DNA of 64,000 nucleotides, taken from the NCBI GenBank assembly GCA_001936135.1, contig CP012816.1, positions 3,965,501 through 4,029,500 of the forward strand. The letters are read 5' to 3'. Source of the DNA: Saccharomycopsis fibuligera x Saccharomycopsis cf. fibuligera (Eukaryota; Ascomycota; Saccharomycetes; Ascoideales; Saccharomycopsidaceae). The notes beneath the pieces were generated by a model. That model searched no databases. It was not told the DNA's origin and worked only from the letters and a program-made list of their open reading frames with translations. Of the stretch, positions 28,590 to 38,900 are shown piece by piece. How positions within the stretch are numbered: the stretch's first letter is position 1; every line of letters starts with the position of its first letter. Position numbers and translations under genes: made by a program.

Positions 28590-30014
28590 ATGTCGACATT
28601 CACATTAAAACAATGCGATTTGCCATACACAGAGACCATCCAGGCATACCTTGACCGTATCCACCATGCAGGCGGTGGAACCCTCAACATCAGCAGCGGT
28701 GTTCACCAAATAGGATCCATCCAACTTTACTCCAACACCACTTTACATTTACAAGCAGGGGCAATATTGCTAGCTAGTCCGCAAATTATCGACTTTAAGA
28801 TCTCTGCTAGCACTACTGCTGAACTGTCTCGTCAAGCAATGATCTATGCCATAGATTCACATAATGTAAGCATTACGGGCCAAGGCGGTATCATTTGTGG
28901 TAACGCAGAATACTATTTTTCCAAAATTAAGGATAATTACGGATACCGAATGCCTCATGAGCAACGACCACGGCTTGTGGTTTTTGAAAAGTGCTCTGAT
29001 ATTCTGTTGCAAGGGGTCACTATTACTGATTCGCCGATGTGGACAGTTCACTTAGTCAGCTGTTTGAGAGTTAAACTCAGCCAAGTGACTATCAATAATA
29101 GTTTGGAGTTGCCCAATACTGATGCTTTGGATATTGATAGTTGTCAGCATGTTTGCATTTCGGACTGTTTTATATCAGCCGCAGATGATGCTATTTGCTT
29201 CAAGACAACAAATAAACAAGACCCCAAGTTATTTAATGGTAGTAATTGGATCAAAGAAACCAAGTATGTGTCAGTAATGAATTGTACTTTACGTTCCAGA
29301 AGCTGCGCTTTCAAAATCGGCACAGAGACCCATTATGACGTTTCAGATATTGTCGCTAGTAATGTGGTGATATATGACACTAATCGAGGCATTGGTATCT
29401 TCGCCAGAGATGGAGGTCATATCAAACGGATTGCGTTATCTAATTTCTCCATAGAGACAGATTTTGCAGCTGCAGTACATTGGGGAAAAGCTGATCCAAT
29501 AACAGTGACAGTTAGACCAAGGGCAAGCGTTGGAACAACAGAAGAACAAGAGAAAAAAAGAGATTATGGTAGTATTCTGCAGCTAAGTTTTTCAAATTTC
29601 GCTATCACTTGCCGTGGAGCCCTAACTTTCCATACTTCTGTTCCTTCAAAATTAAAACATATCCTATTAAACAATGTCACCGTGCAGCAGTTAGCTACTA
29701 CTAACCATCCTGATTTTCAAAAAGTTAACTTTGGCCAATTCGATGTCCGTCCACCTATCAATCCAGCAAACCCAAATCCAACCCATACGGGCCAAGGTGG
29801 GTTGGATAATGCTTATTGTATTGATCCGGAGACGCTGTTGCCCTATGGTGTTGGATGGTATAAAGGTGGCTTGCCAGTGGTTTATTGTCAAGGAGTTGGT
29901 GATGATGACAAATACAGAAAGATGTGGATGCAAGTTGCGGATGGGATACATGTAGCTGAGAGACCAGACCCGTTACCTGAAGGGTGGAGTGAAAAGAAGG
30001 TGGTATTTGTTTAA
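28590..30014 (+). CDS. GH28-family (polygalacturonase-fold) glycosidase without signal peptide
   Basis: The 474-residue protein is a right-handed beta-helix of glycoside hydrolase family 28, which hydrolyses pectin-type galacturonan chains. It shows the GH28 catalytic pattern: NTDALDIDSCQHV (about 176-188), the Asp pair in SAADDAICFKT (about 195-205), a diverged His motif (FKIGTETHYD) and a diverged RIK region (NRGIGIFARDGGHIKRI). The N-terminal block HHAGGGTLNISSGVHQIGS followed by LYSNTTLHLQAGAILLAS resembles the bacterial type (COG5434-like) more than secreted yeast endopolygalacturonases such as Pgu1. The ATG at 28590 starts directly at the domain, and no secretion signal is visible. Product specificity (exo-galacturonosidase, rhamnogalacturonan-type) cannot be told. 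It lies 120 bp behind the orphan gene. Confidence 0.88.
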   Translation: MSTFTLKQCDLPYTETIQAYLDRIHHAGGGTLNISSGVHQIGSIQLYSNTTLHLQAGAILLASPQIIDFKISASTTAELSRQAMIYAIDSHNVSITGQGGIICGNAEYYFSKIKDNYGYRMPHEQRPRLVVFEKCSDILLQGVTITDSPMWTVHLVSCLRVKLSQVTINNSLELPNTDALDIDSCQHVCISDCFISAADDAICFKTTNKQDPKLFNGSNWIKETKYVSVMNCTLRSRSCAFKIGTETHYDVSDIVASNVVIYDTNRGIGIFARDGGHIKRIALSNFSIETDFAAAVHWGKADPITVTVRPRASVGTTEEQEKKRDYGSILQLSFSNFAITCRGALTFHTSVPSKLKHILLNNVTVQQLATTNHPDFQKVNFGQFDVRPPINPANPNPTHTGQGGLDNAYCIDPETLLPYGVGWYKGGLPVVYCQGVGDDDKYRKMWMQVADGIHVAERPDPLPEGWSEKKVVFV

Positions 30015-30061
30015 GATAGGCGATGTCTCTTCCATTATTATTATTATTATTATTATTATTC

Positions 30062-30143
<82 letters not shown>

Positions 30144-30690
30144 ATTATTATATTTTCCATCAACTAGTAGGCTGATCTTTTATTATTATCAATTTTGATT
30201 TTTTTTCTTTTTTTTTTTTTTTTTTTACCAACATCTCAAAGTCTTTTTTCTTTTCGCACTTTTTTTTTAAATCTTTCTTCAAGTCAATAAAAGTGTTTGA
30301 GGCTTTCCTATTATTTTGTATTCTTGCTTTTTTCCTGCATCACATTTACAACATACATGCTTACAACATACATGCTTACAAGCCTATACACACCCTTTTT
30401 TTTTCAAAACAATAACCTCATCCACCAATATATAGAAAATGCTGCTTTATGAGGAAAACGTTGCGAAATTTGTAAAATTTATAGTTTTGAGATTATGCTT
30501 TGCAAAATTTACATATTTGTCCCTCCTAGCAACTCGCAATAAAACACAACACAAAAATTTAGAATTTTATATTGCTTAATTAAAAAAAAAAAAAAAAAAA
30601 TGTCAAATTCGATTTCAAGCAAACCAGATATTGTATGTGTGAAAATAAAAAGAGGAAAATTAGGTTAATTAGGCAGTTGAGCGTCACTCA
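30015..30690. repeat. Convergent intergenic region with (ATT)n microsatellite
   Basis: 676 bp between GH28 and APL6 stops. A (ATT)n tract with one interruption occupies about 30033-30145. A 15-bp unit TTACAACATACATGC is repeated twice at 30346-30375. A18-type and T-rich runs fill much of the rest. No gene seen. Confidence 0.85.
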
Positions 30691-30720
30691 TCAAAGCATT
30701 TTTGCATATTCATTATTATT

Positions 30721-30760
<40 letters not shown>

Positions 30761-33700
30761 CTTTCTTGTTCATCTGTTTGTTCAGCATTTACCTTTACCT
30801 TTATTTTTTCCATGTTCTCATCTTCCTCTTCCTCACTGCTTTCCTCCTCTTCTTCCTCTTCGTCCTCGCTACTTTCTTCATCCTGAGCTAAGGTTGATTT
30901 TTGCTGATTTTGTTCCTGCATTTGCAGTATCGAATCCTTCTGATGCTGAGATTGTTCAGCATTTTTCAAATACTTTTTATTTCTGGCAATCATTTCCATT
31001 CGATCATCCTGACTGCTCAAAAATTCATCAAGACTCTGCAATCGGTAATTATTCTTCAACCTTAAATTTTGCCCCAACGCAGCATTAGTACTCGTGAATC
31101 CAGCAGCAACACCAGCATTTCTGCCGCTCTGGCCTATTTGGCCTCTATTATTAATACTACGGATATTGTTATTGTAGTATAACCCTTCGGATGATACTGC
31201 ATTATTGGCACTTTCTTGAGCAAATCTATTATTACCACCGCTAGCAGATCCGCCAATAAAACTACTTGATGAAATTGCTTTAATGTTGTTTTGTCGTTGC
31301 ATCCCTGCAGAAAATTCATCGGATTCATGACTATCTCTGATTGAATCTAATGGCAATTTGGTAATGTCAGTCCAGTTGGGTACTTGCATGAAACTAGTTA
31401 GCCAGGTCATTAATAAGTTATCGAAATTGTTCCCATCATTAGTGATAGTATTCTTCGTGTTGCTGTTGTTATTTTTTTTATGATCATTATCAACAGAGCC
31501 GCCAATATTATTGTTTAAAATCTCATCCAGCACACATTTTGGAATACTGAGATTGTGGTGGCTAATTTTCCGTTCGCTAAATGAATTTTTATTTGAAGGT
31601 TGTGGAGAAATTTCCACACTTTCATTTTCTTGTTGTGCTTCACTTTGTCTGTCTGTATGGTTGGTCAAGATTCTTTTGATCTTGGCCCCCGTGGTGGTGT
31701 TACTGTTATTATCATCATTGCCATTATTTAAAATTGTAGTCTCCTCTGGGTAAAAATCATCATGCAATTTTGGTGAGGCCAAATTATTCAATATTGGTTG
31801 ATTAGTAAGCAAGATTAAAGGAATTGGTTTTGGCGCTTGAAGGATCAAATTTGCCAATTCAATACGATCTGAATTCAAAAGCAATTGGTTATATATTCTT
31901 GCTTGATCTCTAATGTCGTATGAATTGTCATATTTGCATAGATTGATAATGTGATTAAAAACATTATATATAAAATTGGTGGAATCACGAGGATAATAAC
32001 CAAGACTAGATGGATCGTTATCATGCTTAGCTTGAAATTTGATCAAATCGAACGTATAAAATTTGCTAACAAGGAGCAAAATGTTGTATCTTACCAATCT
32101 ATCTTCTTCATTTTTGAAATCTTTGACCAAAATTCTAATAAAGTCTGGAATAAATTTAGGAATAATATGAATAAATTCACCAACGAGCCAAATTATTGAG
32201 GATTTGGCATGTGAATTTATTTTGATTTTTCGAGAGGTTATGATAGTGCAGAGCTTAATGATGGTTTTAATATTGTTTTCTGGTGATTGCTGAATTAGAT
32301 ATCTAACGACAGTAAGACATTCATTGATAATACGATCATTAGCAGTAATTCTGTATTCATCATTGACCGCACTAGCTTTGTTGCTTTCAAATCGCTCAGC
32401 AACCGCTTGAACTTGCTTCAAGAGCCAATGTAGGATTTTTTTGTTCCAGTAGAGATTAATTTGTGAGCATTTCCCAATAGTTTTTACTGCCTCAATGGCA
32501 AGTTTGTCGTTGGGTAAATTCAATGCATAATACTTTAATTCATTGACAATGTTTTTGATATTATTCTCATTAATGATCAATGAAAGAATGTTTAATTTCA
32601 ATTTACCTATCTGAAGTGAATCGTTGGGCAAAAGAAAGAAAGTTTTGTAAAAGTTTTGGAAAATCAACGAGTCCTTCTTCAAAATGATGAACAAAATCAC
32701 TTGAAATTTAAAGATCTTAATATGTTCATTAGTATCTTCAGAGTTGATAGATCGAATCAAAATGTTGTTGATTTGATAATCTTTGAAAGTTCTAGCTGGA
32801 GCTAAAAAGAAAAATGCTTTAGTAACGGCCAAAATCAATGCATCATTGCTGCTAAAGATAAGATTTCTCATTGAGTTCAAAAATAATTCCAAGTCTTGAT
32901 GGAATTCTACTTCGTAAACGGGAAAATTACTCAAAATTTCATACTCATTGTTAGGCAAATACACAAACTCCCCAGTATCAGAAGCAAGACTTATGATTTT
33001 AGGTCTAGGCAAATATTTTCTTGAATAATTGGTGAGAATATTAACAAGAATTATTTGTGTCCATTCATCCAAATCGTTCAAAATGGTGCAGTAGTATCTG
33101 AATAAAGGATGAATAAGCTCAAAGTTGTTTGGACAAATGCTGTTGAAGGCAACAATAGCAGAATTCAACACAGACAAGCTGGAGTCATGTAACAATTTAC
33201 GCAAATACTCATTGATGAGCAAGTTTTGGTTGGTGTCATCCAAACTGTCGCCCATTATGGCAAAAATCTTGGAAATTGAAATGGCACAAGCTCTTCTAAC
33301 GATCGGGGACAAGTCGTTGATAGAGTTTTTGATGGCTAAAAGACTGATAGAGACAATCGTTGGGTTATTTATAGAAGAGATAATTCTTAAGCCTAATGCT
33401 CTGATCTGAGGGTCATGGTCATGGAGAGATTTCTGGATGGAATTGATTACCAATAATACCAAGTCTGGGTTGGTGTCGGAGAATCTGGACAAATAAATGT
33501 AAATTAATTTGCGAATACGCAAGCTGGGACTGTTAATGTTCTTGATAACATGGGGAAAAAATCGACTAGCGTCTTTGCCAGTAGACATGTACATCACCAC
33601 GACTTTCAAACCACTGAGAATATCGCGCTCTGTGCCAGCGTTCAAGAGACGAATAATCTCTTTGGGTTTAGCGCTGCTGGGAGTGTCAGCCAACCTGGCG

Positions 33701-33780
33701 GCCGCGCTGGCCGCTGCTTCGACGGTCAAGTCCTTAGCGGACTCTAACATGTGGGAGAGCCTAGCAAAGGGATCATTCAT
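30691..33780 (-). CDS. APL6: AP-3 adaptor complex beta subunit
   Basis: Apl6 is the large beta3 subunit of the AP-3 coat, which sorts cargo such as alkaline phosphatase from the Golgi to the vacuole. The 1029-residue protein begins with the alpha-helical adaptin trunk: RIRKLIYIYLSRFSDTNPDL, VLLVINSIQKSLHDHDPQIR and ALGLRIISSI are classic adaptin N-terminal repeats. The trunk extends to about residue 650, followed by an Asn/Ser-rich hinge with IPKCVLDEILNNN and LLMTWLTSFMQVPNWTDIT. The C-terminal 110 residues are Gln-rich and then very acidic, with Ser-Glu clusters and an Asp13 run written by a (GAT/GAC)n microsatellite (30720-30760 on the plus strand). No separate ear domain is obvious. The start is the ATG at 33780. 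It is divergent from CPD1. Confidence 0.93.
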
Positions 33781-34066
33781 GGCTCAATGGATGATGGTGG
33801 TAGCTGTTTGCCGAAGGCAGTTGGATTAGTTGTGGTTTACCAGGTTAGTGATGGGTGGCATCAACTTCAGTTACTCAACTGCTTGCGGAGCTGGGCAGTT
33901 TGTCGATAATGAAAATTGTGTATCACGTGTACAACAAAGTTAGGATTTTGTTAGTGTTTTCTGGAAGACGGAGTGGATGGGTTCATGATGGCGGTAGTGA
34001 TAACTAAATAGTAGAAGGAAGGTAAACTAATACACATTCAACAGCAGTAAGAACTTGAGCAGTACA
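33781..34066. promoter_or_regulatory. Divergent promoter APL6 / CPD1
   Basis: 286 bp with a CACGTG at 33924-33929 (TATCACGTGT). No other recognisable site. Confidence 0.4.
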
Positions 34067-35422
34067 ATGGGTATGTACTATGCTTTTATATACATATAAT
34101 TTTGCAACTTTCCATGTCTTTTTCTCTAATCTTCCTTTACTATTATACTCATAGTTGCTCTTCAACTAACCTTTAACCACGGCTAAGGTGTCGCACTCTG
34201 GTTGGTCCCTAAACCCAATACTGTCTTCTACGAATCAGTAAACTCATTAATCATCTCACTTCAAACACTCTTTGATGACTCTCCTGTGTTTGAACCTCAT
34301 ATAACCATCACCTCCGGCATTATTCTCAATAATCTTCACGAGATTGACATTATTCTTAACTCGGCACTCGCGGCTATAAACTCTTTAAACCAAATCAACG
34401 AAAGACGCCATAACCAGACCAGCATCAACCCCAATGCCAATCATAATGATAGCAGCAACAACAACAACAACAGCCACGATAGCCTTGCGAAGAAAGACAC
34501 CGGCAACAGTGCAGACGCCAACACCAATACCAACACTAATAGCAGCACTTTAACCATAGCCGTTCCCGATGAAGCGGAAAGCAATATTTCCGGCTCCGCC
34601 AGTCTTCTCTCACCAATGCTGGATCATGATCCAAGAGAAGACTTAGTATTCTTTGAAAGCCTTGAATTTGGTAAAAAGTTCTTCCAAAAAGTATATTTTG
34701 CGGTTTATCCTAATCCAAATCTTTTATCGTTCGCAAGAATTATGCGGGAACTTTTCGTTGAAGTACCAAGATTGAAAATGAAACTTGTGGCTCAAGAACA
34801 GCAAAAGCAACAACAACAATTACGACTGACATTAGCAGCTGACCATCAAGATAGTAAACGTAAACTTAGTAAAAGTTTTAATCAATATGCAAATTCAACT
34901 TCATCAACAACAGGTAATGCTAATGCTAATGCTGCGGGCGGCGCTAGCAACACTATTAATGCTTATAATGCTACTAGTGACCACGGTAACGACAACAGCA
35001 CACCATCGCCCGAAGCAACTCCCATTAATGTTGCCGATATCAACCCACTAGCAATGCGCAATGCTCAGGAATGGTGTCAAAATGAGTTCAAACCACATTT
35101 ATCGCTAGTTTATTCTGGCGTTTATAGTATAAACGCCGCATTAGCTCGTACTATAAGGACAAGAATAGAAGATCTTTTGAACGTTATAATAATGGAGGAT
35201 GCGAATGCCAGTGATGGTAGCGGTAGTGGGGGGAGTATCAATGGAGTGAATTTAGGTAATGGAACTGGCGCTCATGGTAACGGAAGTACACGCAATCGGA
35301 TCATTGATGACAATCAAAATTTAGCTTGGCCTGCTGATGGAATATTGAAACTTGTTGAGTGTGAAGGGCCAGTAAAAGATTGGAAAGTTTTGGGATCAAT
35401 TGATTATCATTTGAGCAGTTAG
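34067..35422 (+). CDS. CPD1: Cpd1-like 2',3'-cyclic-nucleotide 3'-phosphodiesterase (spliced)
   Basis: Cpd1 hydrolyses ADP-ribose 1'',2''-cyclic phosphate formed during tRNA splicing, and other 2',3'-cyclic nucleotides. It is a 2H-phosphoesterase. Exon 1 is 34067-34070 (ATG plus one base) and exon 2 is 34188-35422, giving 412 residues that begin MGVALWLVPKPNTVFYES, matching the family start (ALW-PP type). The two catalytic H-x-T/S-x motifs are EPHITITSG (His at about 39) and KPHLSLVYSGVY near residue 305. The family is usually about 240 residues. The excess comes from Asn/Ser/Thr-rich inserts at about 80-135 and 210-275, plus a Gly/Ser/Asn-rich insert before the last strand. The last folded block is LVECEGPVKDWKVLGSIDY. 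Confidence 0.92.
34071..34187 (+). other. CPD1: Intron in CPD1
   Basis: 117 bp. The donor is a canonical GTATGT (34071-34076), the branch site is AACTAAC (34164-34170), and the acceptor is TAAG ending at 34187. The first exon is only 4 nt (ATGG). The join gives the codon GGT across the junction and restores the conserved ALW start. Confidence 0.88.
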
Positions 35423-35942
35423 GCTTAGTTTGTTACAACAAAAGAGAATAAGGACAAAAAAATAAAAAAAAAAAAAAAAGAAAGACTATTAGATTATGAG
35501 TATGTCTTGTGTTTAGAAAAAAGTTTGTTGAAAAAAAAAAGTAGCTTTACTTATTATTTGATGTATTATATGTTTCCAGTTGCTTACGGGCTGTAAAAGA
35601 AGACTACTCCCTTATGCTTACTCTTTTTTTTGAGAATTACATGTTCTTTTTTTTTTTTTTTTTTTTTTTGTTTTGTTTTTTAGTATAGTATCGGTAGTTA
35701 TATTATTTTGTTTCCACATTCTTTCAAGTGTCACTTTGTGTGCTTTAGTGAAAAAACCTCTAGCTAGCTGTTACATCAATACTTTTAATAAGAATCTGTA
35801 TTATTAGTTCTATGTACACGCTCAGAGGGCAGTCTCAATAAAAACAGTTCTTAAAAAAAAAAAAAAAGAAAAAAAAAACTTCTCTTACCAAAAAAAGAAA
35901 AATAAACAGAGTATGCAAACAGGAAATCTAGTTTTAAACCAT
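35423..35942. other. Convergent 3' intergenic region, CPD1 / UBR1
   Basis: 520 bp of AT-rich sequence with A runs at about 35463-35478 and 35851-35877 and a T run at about 35647-35669, consistent with two 3' untranslated regions. No gene seen. Confidence 0.45.
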
Positions 35943-38900
35943 TCAATATATCATGTCAATTTCATGTTCACCATCATCATCATAATCATCAGATTCGTCA
36001 TTATAATCATCGTCTATTTCATCAACATCATGACTATGAGCATCAGTGAAGTCATCATTGTTGCCGTTATCATCGTTGCCGTCATCATCATAGCCATTAT
36101 CTCCATCTTCTTCATCACTAGACCCACTTGCTTGATTGGTAAGCAACGTCGCAGTAATCTCAGGTACTCTATGAAAATGATCCTGATTTATTCCCATTGC
36201 GTGGCCATTATCAAACAATCTAGCCAATTCAACCTGTTCCGCTAATTGACCTTCCATTCGACGTGAAAAGTCAGTCCGTTCTTCTACTCTTGCTTCTCTT
36301 TGGTTTTCATCATCACCATTATTCTCGGCATGAGCATTCGCACGTTCGGCATTAGCACGTTCAGCAAGATCCGCAATTTGACGAAGATCATGAAACATTC
36401 CATTTCCACCACCAAACAACAATCCCTCTCTAAATTGTCTCATTGCTTGTCTAGTAATAGGATCTTCTTCTTCTTCTTCATCATCAAATTCGATTTCTTC
36501 ATCATATTCATCGTCATCAAATCTGCCAATGCCGCCATTGGCGCGGGCTCCAGCGCCCACTGCATTAAAAATATTAGCAAATGTCCGTCTAGTTGGCACA
36601 AACAAATCTTCTTCTTCCTCTGCGTCAATATCATCTGCATCTCTTTCCTCATTTAATTCTTCTACATTAGGCTCAGGATCGATGGTAAAACGATGGAACA
36701 CAGGCCCACCAGGACGAGTTAAGCCGGCTCCTTCATCATTTTCTTCATCTTCATTGTCATTGCCATCAACTCCTCCAGCAACCATAGCAGCGGTGGCAGC
36801 TCCAAACAATGGTCCTGCAGTATCAGCTCCGTCATCATCATCTTCTTCTGCACCAAAATTAGTAAATGCATCGGCAAAATTTCTAAACCTTGTAGAACTA
36901 ACCATTCTGGAAGCATAAGAATAATATCTGTCAACAAGCCAATTCTTGATAATGTTACGATATCTTTTTTCACTTAAAGTTACAAGCGAAGCCTGATGTA
37001 ATGCTCTTTGGCCACTTTCACCCAAATTGTTGATATATGGCGCATTCATGACTAATGGATAACTAAATATACCATGACTTGAAGTAATCAAACTTAAATG
37101 ATTCTCATTTGGACTTAAAAATAAGCAATGACGTCCTAATGACTTATCATTAGCATGCTCTTTCATTTTGGATTCCATTGGAGCAACCATGGAGAATTTA
37201 TCCTTTTTATTATCATAAATCTGTTTACCACAATGCAAGCAAATGACATAATCTGCACGGTGTTTCAAATCACGAGAGTAAATTTCGCGGTCTTCTTCAG
37301 AACGAGAACTCAAGATTTCAAAAAGTCTTTGTGCTTCAATGGAAAAAGAATCTAAACGTTCTGGCAATGGAAGCAATTTGACAACACCTGGGTAGTCTAT
37401 AAATTCAAATTTAGTGTTATTGTTATTATCAAACACTCTTTTAAAAATCTTCAAATAGAAGTCATTTTCACGATTAAGCAATTCCAAAACTTCCAACACA
37501 TTAGGCACGTTGAAAAATTTGTAGTAAGATTCCAATGTTTGCGGGTAGTCTTCATCATATAAAGAATTCTCAATTGGTCCAATAACTTGATCATTGATAA
37601 TGTTATCAATTTGATAAAACACATTGGTACTGTTAATGTCAAAAGTCAAAGCTTTTATGAAAATTGTCATTTGTCTGAAAAACCCAAGCAAACATCTTTC
37701 TAAAATGAGTACCAAGCCATTAATAAAATCATCTTCTAAACCAGTCAAACCTTGAGTATATGGATTAATGATCTTGGAAAGAACTTGCTTCAATTGTTCA
37801 AGTGCATCGCGATCAATAATCTTCTTAAAATGCTTGGCGCCCATGGCGCCAATAGTTTCAAACAAAATTGAGCGGTCTGATATACGGTTGAAGACTCCCT
37901 TAATCGTACTAGCTATGTTACGTGTATAAGCAACATCAAACATCATTCTGAATGAGAAAACACCCGAAAGGAAGCCTCTGATAAATGTTGGTTGTGGTGG
38001 CAATGCTTGCTGTGCTTGTTTATTCTTTGACTTCCGCATTGGTGGGGCAATACCTTCAATATCCAAAGACACCCTAAATTGAATTAATGTACGCAAAAAG
38101 GCATAAGTAATTTCTGGAATTTCGGACAAGTACTGTGAGTATGGTTCATCACTAGAAAATCTTGATGCAAGTTCTAATGTGGCAATGGTGTTGCTAATCA
38201 TTTGCGAAAGGCTGGTAACAGCATCCGCATTATTGACTAAAGACAATACAACACAGGCTCTATGGGCAACGTGATGGTAAGCAGCATGATATCGAGAATG
38301 AGTATGGGCAATTTTATTGTAATTTTCCTCCGAAATTAAATTCTGCCAAATCTCGGGATTTTTGTTTTTGAAGACAGTTATTGAAGAAGTACTCTCGCCA
38401 GAACCTTTATCTTCCTTGGTTAAACCATTATACCAAGATAAAAATTCGTCAATCTTCTCACTACTTTCCTTACTATCATTGTTCTTGAACAAATGATCAA
38501 ATACATCAGCTTGTAACTTCTCTGACAAAAGACAAGGAATAGCAATTGAACCAGTAAATTGACAAAGTGGGCAAGTCAAATTTGCGCCTAATGATTCCCC
38601 GGATATTTGCGTCAAACATTTGTAATGAATAGCATGATTACATGAAACAATAATGTTTCTAGTATCTACTAAAGACCGACTCTCAACAACATTAGCAGAA
38701 CTAGCACTATCACCAAGAGAAGCTGGAGGTACATGAGCGGTGATTTTCTCTTGAAACGAGAAAATTTTGCCTTCTTTATCAACAAACTCCTTCAAGCCGA
38801 CGCTGTTGTCCCAATCATTGAACGCTTGCTTGAACAAAATTTCGTCACTTGGCAAATTCCAAAACGCATCATGTTCAACACAATTAGCAATTACCACAAA

